55,529 nt of DNA from Hymenobacter rubidus. GTDB taxonomy: Bacteria > Bacteroidota > Bacteroidia > Cytophagales > Hymenobacteraceae. Positions within the stretch are counted from its first letter, which is position 1, and the number at the start of each line of letters is the position of its first letter. The stretch spans positions 1-55,529 of the forward strand of contig NZ_JAERQF010000036.1 in the NCBI RefSeq assembly GCF_016734815.1, read 5' to 3'. This document shows positions 15,530 through 23,324 of this stretch, one piece after another. The position numbers were made by a program, and so were the translations under genes. The notes beneath the pieces were generated by a model that saw only the letters and a program-made list of their open reading frames with translations, was not told the DNA's origin and made no database searches.

Positions 15530-16753
15530 ATGAAAACCAACCGCTACGTATTCGTCCTGGGCAGCCTGCTGCTAAGTTTCGGCAGCCAGGCCCAAACCAA
15601 GCTGGCCACGGGCAGCCAGAAGCCCATGCCCGCCGAGTGGATTGACGCCGACACCGGCCACAAAATGGTGCGCCTCACGCAACTCGATGGCGCCAACGAG
15701 AGCTTTTACTTTCACAACAACCCTTTTGTGAAAAGCCTGGGGGCCGAGGGCGACAAAATGGTGTACTACCACACCTCGCCGGCCGGCAAGCAGGTGTATG
15801 CGCTGAACCTGAAGACGCACCGGAGCGAACCGCTGACCCGCCCCTTTGCCAAGGTACACGGCGAGATTGTGGCGAAGAAGCGCCGGGAAGTGTTTTATCA
15901 GGTGGGCGACACGGTGTATGCGACGCATATCGACTCGAAGAAAACGCGCCGGGTGTTCGTGTTTCCGGCCGATTTTAAGGCCGACATTACCACGCTGAAT
16001 GCCGACGAAACCGAGCTGGGCGGCGCCTGGGGCAGCGACGCGGAAAAGGAAATCTACCGCCAGTACCCGGCCAAAAAGGACTTCTTCAACCGCATCTACG
16101 ACGCCAAATTGCCGCGCACGCTTTTCATGGTGAGCACCGACGGCAAGGGCCAACTCACCAAGCTGTTTACGGATAAGGCTTGGCTGAACCACGTGCAGTT
16201 TTCGCCCACCGACCCGCATTGCCTCATGTTTTGCCACGAAGGCCCGTGGGAAAAGGTGGACCGCATCTGGACCATCGACACCAAAACCAAGGCCGTGAAA
16301 CTGATTCACAAGCGCACGCTGGACCGCGAAATTGCCGGTCACGAGTGGTTCGGGGCCGACGGCAAAACCATCTGGTTCGACCACCAGAAGCCGCGCGGTG
16401 AAACCTTCGCCGTGACGGGCACCAACCTGCAAACCGGCACCGAAAAAAGCTACGCCCTGACCCGCGACGAGTGGAGCGTGCACTACACCAGCTCGGCCGA
16501 CCAGAAGATTTTTGCCGGCGACGGTGGCTACCCGACTTCGGTGGCCAAGTCGTCGGAAGGCCACTGGATTTACCTGTTCACGCCCGACGGCGACCATTTT
16601 AGGGCCGAGAAATTGGCCAACCTGAAGATGCACGACTACGCGCTGGAGCCCAACGTGCATTTTTCGCCAGATGGCAAATGGCTGATTTTTCGGGCCAACT
16701 TTGAGGGCCAGCCGCAGGTGTACGCGGTAGAAATTGCGAAGTCGGCGTCGTGA
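15530..16753 (+). CDS. ogl: Oligogalacturonate lyase (PL22)
   Basis: Cleaves unsaturated di- and oligogalacturonates, products of pectin lyases, by beta-elimination. The 407 residues form a WD-like beta-propeller. Typical family stretches are YFHNNPF and MFCHEGPWEKVDRIW, with the metal-site His/Gln region in between, and HEWFGADGKTIWFDH. A signal peptide (cleavage near SQAQ, residues 20-22) sends it to the periplasm, whereas enterobacterial Ogl is cytoplasmic. It lies 34 bp after the deacetylase and is followed by a palindrome and GH105, making a pectin-processing run. Confidence 0.92.
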   Translation: MKTNRYVFVLGSLLLSFGSQAQTKLATGSQKPMPAEWIDADTGHKMVRLTQLDGANESFYFHNNPFVKSLGAEGDKMVYYHTSPAGKQVYALNLKTHRSEPLTRPFAKVHGEIVAKKRREVFYQVGDTVYATHIDSKKTRRVFVFPADFKADITTLNADETELGGAWGSDAEKEIYRQYPAKKDFFNRIYDAKLPRTLFMVSTDGKGQLTKLFTDKAWLNHVQFSPTDPHCLMFCHEGPWEKVDRIWTIDTKTKAVKLIHKRTLDREIAGHEWFGADGKTIWFDHQKPRGETFAVTGTNLQTGTEKSYALTRDEWSVHYTSSADQKIFAGDGGYPTSVAKSSEGHWIYLFTPDGDHFRAEKLANLKMHDYALEPNVHFSPDGKWLIFRANFEGQPQVYAVEIAKSAS

Positions 16754-16759
16754 AGCATG

Positions 16760-16864
16760 AACGTCATGCAGAGCGCAGCGAAGCATCTCGCGTGCCACCA
16801 CTAATCTATTGACAATTGAATTACTTGCGCATGCGAGATGCTTCGCTGCGCTCTGCATGACGTT
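16760..16864. repeat. GTCATGCAGAGCGCAGC palindrome
   Basis: Arms AACGTCATGCAGAGCGCAGC and its complement flank a loop CCACCACTAATCTATTGACA close to that of the copies at 10740 and 25635. The right arm can be read in frame into the GH105 gene, which explains the false longer frame there. Confidence 0.9.
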
Positions 16865-16877
16865 CCTGTTAAACCCA

Positions 16878-18011
16878 ATGCCCCTAAAAACCATCCTGAA
16901 ATACTTAGTCTGCGCCGCGCTGCTGCTGGCGCTGCCCGCCGCCGCCCAGAAGCTGCCGAAGAAGAAAGCCGTGCTCAAGAGCATGACGCTGACCAACGAC
17001 TACTTCATGAAAAAGTGGCCCGATACGGGCAAGGAAATCGTGACCAATATTGCCCGGCCCAGCCACATCTGGACGCGCGGTGTGTATTACGAGGGCCTGA
17101 TGGCCCTTTACCAGACCGATAAGCAGCCGCGCTACTACGACTACGCCGTGGACTGGGGCACCAAGCACCAATGGGGCATCCGGCGGGGCATTACGGACCG
17201 CAACGCCGACAACCAGTGCGCCGGTCAGACCTACTTGGAGCTGTACCAGATTGACCCCAAACCGGAACGGCTGCACGATATCAAGGCCAGCATCGACAAC
17301 ATGGTCAACAGCCCGAAAATCGACGACTGGAACTGGATTGACGCGCTGCAAATGGCCATGCCCGTCTTTGCCAAGCTGGGCGTGCTGACCAAGGACACGG
17401 CCTACTACGAGAAGATGTACCGCATCTACAACTACTCCAAAACCCAGCACGGCGGCCACGGCCTCTACAACCCCGAGGACAAGCTGTGGTGGCGCGACAA
17501 GGATTTTGTGCCCCCTTACAAAGAGCCCAACGGCGAAGACTGCTACTGGAGCCGCGGCAACGGCTGGGTGGTAGCCGCCATGGTGCGTGTGCTGGACGTG
17601 ATGCCCAAGGATGCCCCGCACCGCGCCGAATACGAGCAAATGTACCTGAGCATGATGCAGGCCCTGCCGCCCCTGCAACGCCCCGACGGCTTCTGGAATG
17701 TGAGTCTGCACGACGCCAACCACTTCGGCGGCAAGGAGATGACGGGCACGGCACTGTTCGTCTACGGCATGGCCTGGGGCCTGAACCACGGCCTGCTCGA
17801 TAAGAAAAAATACGAGCCCATCATCGCCAAAGCCTGGAAAAGCATGGTAACCGACTGCATCCACCCCGACGGTTTCCTGGGCTATGTGCAGGGCACCGGC
17901 AAAGAGCCCAAAGACAGCCAGCCGGTAACCTTCACCAGCAAGCCCGATTTTGAGGATTACGGCCTGGGCTGCTTCCTGCTGGCAGGCAGCGAGGTGTATA
18001 AGTTGAAGTAA
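16878..18011 (+). CDS. GH105 unsaturated rhamnogalacturonyl/galacturonyl hydrolase
   Basis: Hydrates the 4,5-unsaturated uronic acid left at the end of pectin fragments by lyases, releasing it (YteR/RhiN type). The 377-residue protein starts at the ATG at 16878 (MPLKTILKYL) with a signal peptide ending near AAAQ. Family features include the (alpha/alpha)6-barrel segments, HIWTRGVYYEGLMALY, the NADNQCAGQTYLELY region with the likely catalytic Asp, and CYWSRGNGWVVAAMVR. The frame upstream of 16878 merely reads through the palindrome arm. It acts after PL11 or other lyases in the periplasm. Confidence 0.93.
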   Translation: MPLKTILKYLVCAALLLALPAAAQKLPKKKAVLKSMTLTNDYFMKKWPDTGKEIVTNIARPSHIWTRGVYYEGLMALYQTDKQPRYYDYAVDWGTKHQWGIRRGITDRNADNQCAGQTYLELYQIDPKPERLHDIKASIDNMVNSPKIDDWNWIDALQMAMPVFAKLGVLTKDTAYYEKMYRIYNYSKTQHGGHGLYNPEDKLWWRDKDFVPPYKEPNGEDCYWSRGNGWVVAAMVRVLDVMPKDAPHRAEYEQMYLSMMQALPPLQRPDGFWNVSLHDANHFGGKEMTGTALFVYGMAWGLNHGLLDKKKYEPIIAKAWKSMVTDCIHPDGFLGYVQGTGKEPKDSQPVTFTSKPDFEDYGLGCFLLAGSEVYKLK

Positions 18012-18029
18012 AAATGAATGCCTTTGCAC

Positions 18030-18124
18030 GGTCATGCTGAGCTTGTCGAAGCATCTCTACCGCGCAACTAACCAATGATAAACTAACGAAGCGGTAGAGA
18101 TGCTTCGACTGCGTTCAGCATGAC
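18030..18124. repeat. GTCATGCTGAGC palindrome
   Basis: GGTCATGCTGAGCTTGTCGAAGCATCTCTACCGC pairs with GCGGTAGAGATGCTTCGACTGCGTTCAGCATGAC. The loop (about 27 nt) differs from the CACTAAT-type loops. It lies between GH105 and GH106. Confidence 0.88.
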
Positions 18125-18164
18125 GTTCTTAACTGAACGGCTGGTTGGGCCAACCAATTACTCC

Positions 18165-21014
18165 ATGAAACGACTCCTTCCCTCGCTTTTCCTCGCCACG
18201 CTCGGCCTCACGGCCCAGGCACAAGCCCCCAAGTGGCCCGCCATCACCCAGCAAACCAAGCCTTGGACGCGCTGGTGGTGGGAAGGCAGCGCCGTGAACA
18301 AAGCCGACCTCACCACCGTGATGACGGAATACCAGAAAGCCAACCTCGGCGGCATGGAAATCACGACCATCTACGGCGTGAAGGGCGCCGAAAGCCAGTT
18401 CATCGATTTCCTCTCGCCGAAATGGATGGATATGCTCTCGCACACCCTGGCCGAAGGGCAGCGGCTGGGGCTGGGCATTGATGTGGCGCAGGCGTCGGGC
18501 TGGCCGTTTGGCGGTCCGTGGGTATCGCCGGCCGATGCCTCGAAGTACGTGGCCTACAAAACCTACGAGGTAAAAGGCGGCGCGGGCCTTACGGAACCGG
18601 TGAGCTTTATGCAAAAGCCCATTGCCACGGCCATCGGCCACAAGGTCGATATCAAAGAACTGAGCGACCCGGTGGCCACCAACAAGAACATGCAGAAGCT
18701 GGCTTTGGAGCAGGTACGCTTCGAAAAACCGCTGCCGCTTCAAACCCTGATGGCCTATTCCGACAAAGGCCAGACGCTGGATTTGACCAGCAAAGTCGGC
18801 GCCAATGGCAAGCTGAGCTGGACGGCGCCGGAAGGCTCCTGGACGCTCTACGCGCTGTTCCAGGGCGGGCACGGCAAGCAGGTGGAGCGCGCCGGCCCCG
18901 GCGGCGAGGGCGACGTGATTGACCACTTCTCAAAAACGGCCACCGACCACTACCTGGCGTATTTCGACAAAGCCTTCACGGGCCACGATGTGAAGCCCAT
19001 CCGGGCGTTTTTCAACGATTCGTACGAAGTGGACGACGCCCAGGGCGAGGCCAACTGGACGCCCCAGATGTTTGCCGAATTCCAGCAGCGGCGCGGCTAC
19101 GACTTGCGCCAGCACCTGCCCGCGCTGTTCAACAAAGCCTCGGAGGATGAGAACCAGCGCGTGCTCACCGACTATCGGGAAACGATTTCGGAGCTGCTGC
19201 TCGAAAACTACACCAAAACCTGGGGGGCCTGGGCCAAAACCCACAGCGCCCTGATTCGCAACCAGGCCCACGGCTCGCCGGCCAACATCCTGGACTTGTA
19301 CGCCGCCACCGACATTCCCGAAACGGAGGGCGAAAACCTCACGCGCATCAAGTTTGCGTCGTCTGCTGCGCACGTCACGGGCAAGCCGCTGACCTCGGCC
19401 GAAACGGCGACCTGGGAGAATGACCATTTTCTGAGCAAGCTGAGCGACGTGAAAAAGGCCATCGACCGCATGCTGCTGGGCGGCGTCAACCATGTGTTTT
19501 ACCACGGCACGGCCTATTCGCCGCCCTCGGCCAAGTGGCCCGGCTGGCTGTTCTACGCCGCCGTGGAGTTCAACCCACAAAACCCGTTCTGGACCGATTT
19601 CGGCAAACTGAACCAGTACACGGCCCGCGCCCAATCGTTTCTGCAAGCCGGCCGCCCCGATAATGACGTGCTGCTTTATCTGCCCATTTCGGACGCCTAC
19701 ACCCGGCCCGGCAAGGTGCTGCTCCAGCACTTCGACGGCATCGAGCACGGCTTCAAGGGCCTGCCCATTGAGGCCACCAGCGAGCTGCTGCTCAGCAAAG
19801 GCTACGGCTACGACTTTATTTCCGATAAGCAGGTTCAGCAGCTGAAAGCAACCGTGAACGCTCTGACTACCAGTGGCGGGGCCACTTACCAAACCCTGCT
19901 GGTGCCCAACGCCCACCTCATGCCCCTGCCCACGCTCGAACGCGTGGTGCAACTGGCCCAGGCCGGCGCCACGGTGCTGTTTCAGGGCGAGCTGCCGGCC
20001 GATGTGCCCGGCCTCGGCAACCTCGAAAACCGCCGGGTCAACTTCAAAAAGCTGGTGGCCGCGCTCAAGGTGGGCAAGCCCGGCGCTACGGGCATCCGGC
20101 AAGCCACCATCGGGCAGGGCAAGGTATTGCTGGGCGACGACGTGACGGCCTTGCTGGCGCAGGCCGGTGTGCAGCGCGAAACCCTGGCCGACCAGGGGCT
20201 GCAGTTTCTGCGGCGGCAGCACGTGCAAGGCCATTATTATTTCCTGGCCAATTGGGGCGAAAAGCCCTTCAGCGGCTGGATTACGCTGCAAACCCGTGCC
20301 AGCGCTGCCCTCTGCTACAACCCCATGACCGAGCAGGCCGGCCTGGCCCGCGTGCGCAACACCACCGGCGGCAAGCCCGAAGTGTACGTGCAACTAGCCC
20401 CCGGCGAAACCTGCCTGCTCGACACCCGCGAGGCACTGGTGGCGGCGTCGCCCTACCCGTACCTCACGTCCGACGCGGCACCCCAACCCCTCACCAATCC
20501 GTGGGACCTCACCTTCATCTCCGGCGGTCCGGTGCTGCCCGCCAAGTTGCAAACCAAGGAGTTGACCTCCTGGACCACGCTGGCCGGCGACGCGGGTAAA
20601 AAGTTTTCCGGCACTGCTACCTATAGCACCACGTTTGCCATGCCGCAAGGCGCAGGCGACGGCTTCGTGCTCGACCTCGGCCGCGTGGCCCAAAGCGCCC
20701 GCGTGCAAGTAAACGGCCAGCCTGCCACCACGCTGTTGGGGCCGGTGTACCAGGTATTTGTGCCCAAAGCGCAACTCAAAGCCAGCAACACGCTGACTGT
20801 GACGGTCAGCAACTTGATGGCCAACCGCATTATCGACATGGACCGCAACCACGTCGACTGGAAAATATTCTATAACACCAACATGCCCGCTAAACTCAAG
20901 GAAAACCGCGGCGCCGATGGCCTCTTCACCACCGAAAAATGGGAGCCGTTGGAGTCCGGTTTGCTTGGCCCCGTCACCCTCACGCCCACCTCGGTAAACG
21001 CGCCAGTTCAGTAA
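18165..21014 (+). CDS. GH106 alpha-L-rhamnosidase, secreted
   Basis: Releases L-rhamnose from the non-reducing ends of rhamnogalacturonan fragments or glycosides by inversion. The 949 residues start at 18165 (MKRLLPSLFL), with a signal peptide ending near AQAQ. The N-terminal half has the GH106 hallmark TRWWWEGSAVNKADL, LGGMEITTIYGV and DVAQASGWPFGGPWV, then FNDSYEV and GGVNHVFYHGTAYSPP typical of the catalytic barrel. The C-terminus is a jelly-roll beta-sandwich (VQVNGQPATTLLGPVYQVFV). It supplies the rhamnose used by the rha genes nearby. Confidence 0.94.
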   Translation: MKRLLPSLFLATLGLTAQAQAPKWPAITQQTKPWTRWWWEGSAVNKADLTTVMTEYQKANLGGMEITTIYGVKGAESQFIDFLSPKWMDMLSHTLAEGQRLGLGIDVAQASGWPFGGPWVSPADASKYVAYKTYEVKGGAGLTEPVSFMQKPIATAIGHKVDIKELSDPVATNKNMQKLALEQVRFEKPLPLQTLMAYSDKGQTLDLTSKVGANGKLSWTAPEGSWTLYALFQGGHGKQVERAGPGGEGDVIDHFSKTATDHYLAYFDKAFTGHDVKPIRAFFNDSYEVDDAQGEANWTPQMFAEFQQRRGYDLRQHLPALFNKASEDENQRVLTDYRETISELLLENYTKTWGAWAKTHSALIRNQAHGSPANILDLYAATDIPETEGENLTRIKFASSAAHVTGKPLTSAETATWENDHFLSKLSDVKKAIDRMLLGGVNHVFYHGTAYSPPSAKWPGWLFYAAVEFNPQNPFWTDFGKLNQYTARAQSFLQAGRPDNDVLLYLPISDAYTRPGKVLLQHFDGIEHGFKGLPIEATSELLLSKGYGYDFISDKQVQQLKATVNALTTSGGATYQTLLVPNAHLMPLPTLERVVQLAQAGATVLFQGELPADVPGLGNLENRRVNFKKLVAALKVGKPGATGIRQATIGQGKVLLGDDVTALLAQAGVQRETLADQGLQFLRRQHVQGHYYFLANWGEKPFSGWITLQTRASAALCYNPMTEQAGLARVRNTTGGKPEVYVQLAPGETCLLDTREALVAASPYPYLTSDAAPQPLTNPWDLTFISGGPVLPAKLQTKELTSWTTLAGDAGKKFSGTATYSTTFAMPQGAGDGFVLDLGRVAQSARVQVNGQPATTLLGPVYQVFVPKAQLKASNTLTVTVSNLMANRIIDMDRNHVDWKIFYNTNMPAKLKENRGADGLFTTEKWEPLESGLLGPVTLTPTSVNAPVQ

Positions 21015-21020
21015 GGTTTA

Positions 21021-21255
21021 GTTGTTGGTTGTCAGTTGTTCGTTGCCAGTTGTCAGGCATTTATTTTCCACCTGTCATCCTGAGCGCAGCGAAGGAACTT
21101 ATCCCCGATGAACAGTTAGTGGTAACTCAACCGGCTCAAACGTGAGAAGGTCCTTCGCTGCGCTCAGGATGACAGGTGGAAAATAAATGCCTGACAACTG
21201 ACAACGAACAACCAACAACTGACAACGAACAACTGACAGCCAACAACCAACAACG
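21021..21255. repeat. Composite palindrome: GTCATCCTGAGCGCAGC core inside GTTGTCAGTTG arms
   Basis: The inner arms CTGTCATCCTGAGCGCAGCG (from 21073) and its complement are flanked by outer arms that also pair (TTGTCAGGCATTTATTTTCC with its complement at 21177-21196, then GTTGTCAGTTGTTCGTTG words). The outer words match the 12161-12265 element, so one palindrome appears to be nested within another. It lies between GH106 and rhaM. Confidence 0.88.
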
Positions 21256-21272
21256 AATAACCAATAAACTCT

Positions 21273-21587
21273 ATGGAAGAAGTCGCTTTCACGATGCAGC
21301 TCAAGCCGGGCGTGGCCGCCGAGTACCAGCGCCGCCACGACGAAATATGGCCCGAGCTTTCGGCCTTGTTGCGCGAGGCCGGTATTCGGGACTATTCGAT
21401 TTACCTGGATGCGGCCAGCGGCCGGCTGTTTGCCGTGCAAAAGCGCGTGCCCGGCCACACCGCCGACGGTTTGGCGGCCACCGAAATTATGCAGCGCTGG
21501 TGGGCCTACATGGGCGATTTGATGGATACCAACCCGGATAGCTCGCCTGTGGTGCAGCCGCTGGAGCGCGTGTTCCACATGGAGTAG
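21273..21587 (+). CDS. rhaM: L-rhamnose mutarotase
   Basis: Interconverts alpha and beta anomers of L-rhamnose, feeding the isomerase. The 104-residue protein has the family signature YQRRHDEIWPEL near the N-terminus (His22 and Trp26 are conserved active-site residues), IRDYSIYLD and the WWAYMGDLMDTNPD C-terminal stretch. It has no signal peptide, so it acts in the cytoplasm. It is the last gene of the plus-strand pectin block. A rhamnose-type promoter starts 74 bp beyond its stop but points away from it. Confidence 0.95.
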   Translation: MEEVAFTMQLKPGVAAEYQRRHDEIWPELSALLREAGIRDYSIYLDAASGRLFAVQKRVPGHTADGLAATEIMQRWWAYMGDLMDTNPDSSPVVQPLERVFHME

Positions 21588-21660
21588 CCGCGCTACTGGC
21601 CCTTGGGTTCGCCGCGACCTACATTACGCTGATGTTAAACTAACTCTTTTTTCTAAAAAT

Positions 21661-21705
21661 CAGGAGAGTGCGGGTAGGTTAGTGGGTACTCAATCTCCAG
21701 ATTTG
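21661..21705 (+). promoter_or_regulatory. Rhamnose-regulon type promoter with no obvious downstream gene
   Basis: CAGGAGAGTGCGGGTAGG (21661-21678) matches the motif found before rhaI, rhaEW, rhaT and susC, and TTTG (21702-21705) sits at exactly the same distance (38 nt from the end of the first CAGG) as in three of them. Transcription would start near 21712 on the plus strand. No annotated-size gene follows before the terminator at 21949-21981. Confidence 0.7.
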
Positions 21706-21711
21706 TAGTGT

Positions 21712-21981
21712 GAGTGCAAATAACCTGACTGGCGCGCGGCCGGGTGGAGACAAGATGGGTGGGAGTCCTCTCTCTTCAGATACCGCCGCGGGCCACGTCA
21801 GTGTTGTTGTGTTACCCCCAAAAATGATAATGCGAAGGCCAAGCGGTTAAAACTGCAGCAACACGACCTCCAATCACAAGCATAGCTGTGCAGAACAGCC
21901 CGAATGACAAGTTTTAATGTGAGTTAAAGTGAAACACACAAAGTCAAAGAGGCGGCTTCCTTTGGAAGCCGCTTCTTTTTT
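21712..21981 (+). ncRNA. Candidate small RNA or small-protein transcript of the rhamnose regulon
   Basis: A predicted transcript of about 270 nt runs from the rhamnose-type promoter to a strong intrinsic terminator. The only notable frame is 31 codons at 21755-21850, starting with MGGSPLSSD, with GGAG 5 nt before its ATG, an unusually good Shine-Dalgarno match here. The rest has no open frame of note. It could be a regulatory RNA, a small protein gene, or the remains of a lost gene. Evidence is promoter and terminator geometry only. Confidence 0.45.
21949..21981 (+). terminator. Intrinsic terminator
   Basis: GAGGCGGCTTCC (21949-21960) pairs with GGAAGCCGCTTC (21964-21975) across a 3-nt loop, followed by a TTCTTTTTT run. 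It ends the transcript from the 21661 promoter, or read-through from rhaM. Confidence 0.88.
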
Positions 21982-22043
21982 GGGCCAGATGAACCCGTTG
22001 GCCAGTACCGCTGTCTTGGCGACGGAATAGCAGAACGGCTGGC

Positions 22044-22622
22044 TCAGGAAGCCGGGTTCTTGATGCACTCGATAACTGTTTCGCTCAGGGCCGAGAGCGT
22101 GGGGCCGAAGTAGTGTACCAGCTGGCCGGTCGGGCTCACCAGGTATTTGGTAAAGCTGCGGGGCGGGGCCTGTTCGTTCCAGCCATTCTGCCGGGCCGTG
22201 CTCAACCACTGGTACACGGGGTGTTGCTCGGTCGTTTTAACCACCACGCTGGGCTGCATCAGGGAAATAGTAGCGGCGCTGCTTCTGTTTGGCAACGGAA
22301 CCGCTTGTAATTCCGCAAAGTCATCGGTTGGAAAGGCCAGCACCACCAGCTCTTCGGCAAACTGCTCGGCCAATTGCTGCAACTCCTGGTATTGCGGGCT
22401 GCCGGTCGCATTGGGCGCCGTGTTCACCAAGAGCACCTGCTTGCCCTTGAGGGCCGCAAATGGGAAGGGCTGACCGTTGTGCAACTGGCTGCTGAGTTGA
22501 TAGAAGGAGACTGGAACTGTCTCTTTCGCAGCTTCGGCCCGCGGGCTTTGCTGGCCGGCTTTGGTTAGCCGTCTCACAAACGGCAGCATCCAAAGCAAAG
22601 GGCTTTGTAGAAAGGACGTCAT
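22044..22622 (-). CDS. Glutathione-peroxidase-like thioredoxin-fold protein lacking catalytic residues
   Basis: About 192 residues from the ATG at 22622 (22631 is also possible). A hydrophobic N-terminal segment (SFLQSPLLWMLPFV) may be an anchor. LLVNTAPNATGSPQYQELQQL aligns with the GPx motif NVASxCGxTxQY, but the peroxidatic Cys/Sec is Ala here. The second motif FPCNQF reads FPTDDF, losing the Gln, and the third, WNFxKFLV, reads RSFTKYLV, losing Trp and Asn. All four catalytic positions are therefore changed while the fold pattern remains. It may be a pseudoenzyme with a binding or regulatory role. The start lies inside an inverted repeat. Confidence 0.7.
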   Translation of the reverse strand: MTSFLQSPLLWMLPFVRRLTKAGQQSPRAEAAKETVPVSFYQLSSQLHNGQPFPFAALKGKQVLLVNTAPNATGSPQYQELQQLAEQFAEELVVLAFPTDDFAELQAVPLPNRSSAATISLMQPSVVVKTTEQHPVYQWLSTARQNGWNEQAPPRSFTKYLVSPTGQLVHYFGPTLSALSETVIECIKNPAS

Positions 22623-22668
22623 AATGGGCATGAGGCAAATAGATAAAGCCTCGTGCCCATTATGACGT
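22616..22668. repeat. Inverted repeat covering the start of the GPx-like gene
   Basis: Arms of 21 bp (22616-22636 and 22648-22668) pair with one mismatch around an 11-nt loop. The ends ACGTCATAATG/CATTATGACGT resemble the CGTCAT/ATGACG ends of the interspersed palindromes. Both candidate start codons of the minus-strand gene lie in it, so it could mask translation. Confidence 0.75.
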
Positions 22669-22754
22669 TTAACTCGACCGTTTGCTTTGCGACATCGGCC
22701 AAGCACTGCAATCGGCTGGTTGCCATTACCCCACTTACGGGTGGTTGCGCCCGC

Positions 22755-23324
22755 CTAATACACCAGCACCACCAGGCTGCGCGCCCCGTGCGCGCCAATC
22801 ACCAGCGACTGCTCAATGTCGGCCGTTTTGGACGGGCCGGCCACGAACTTGCCGTAGCCGCCCGTGTCGGGCAGCTGCGCGTAGGCCTGGTGCATGGTGG
22901 CCACCAGGCGCCGGTGGTCGAGCACCAGCGCCAGGTGCTGGGTGATGGTGGGCAGCGCCCGGTGCAGCATGTTCGCCTCGGGCAGCCACACGGCGCCGTT
23001 TTCGGCCACGCCAATCTCGCCTTGCAGCACCGCCAGGTCGATTTCCGCCAGAATGCCCGTGGGCGTCTGGGCATTCACGGGCACGGTGCCGCGAAAAAGG
23101 GCCGCGGCCGTATTGCGAGCGTCGGGAAAAAGCCGTTGCAGCGTTTCCCCCAGTTCCTCCAGTGCCGCCATGCGCACCACCGTGCCGCCGATGCCCGTGA
23201 GCACGGTCGTGAACCGCTCCATGGTGGCTTCTCCACCAAAGTCGGGTACCGCAGGCAGGGGCAGTTCTTCGGGCTTGTTGGCCTTCGCGGCGGCTAAAAT
23301 TCGGTCGCGGGATGCGGTGCTCAT
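22755..23324 (-). CDS. lutC: Lactate utilization protein C
   Basis: Subunit of the LutABC complex that oxidises L-lactate to pyruvate. It has 189 residues from the ATG at 23324, whose first bases overlap the lutB stop by 4 bp. LUD-domain features include GEIGVAENGAVWL, HRALPTITQHLALVLDHRRLVATMHQAY and the C-terminal GPSKTADIEQSLVIGAHGA signature. It is the last gene of the rhaI-rhaB-lutA-lutB-lutC run. Confidence 0.94.
   Translation of the reverse strand: MSTASRDRILAAAKANKPEELPLPAVPDFGGEATMERFTTVLTGIGGTVVRMAALEELGETLQRLFPDARNTAAALFRGTVPVNAQTPTGILAEIDLAVLQGEIGVAENGAVWLPEANMLHRALPTITQHLALVLDHRRLVATMHQAYAQLPDTGGYGKFVAGPSKTADIEQSLVIGAHGARSLVVLVY

Noticed and set aside
15572..16996. 474-codon minus-strand frame over the oligogalacturonate lyase
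   Set aside because: It crosses a palindrome and lies antisense to a gene with clear motifs. The low-complexity His/Val/Arg translation is typical of a shadow frame.
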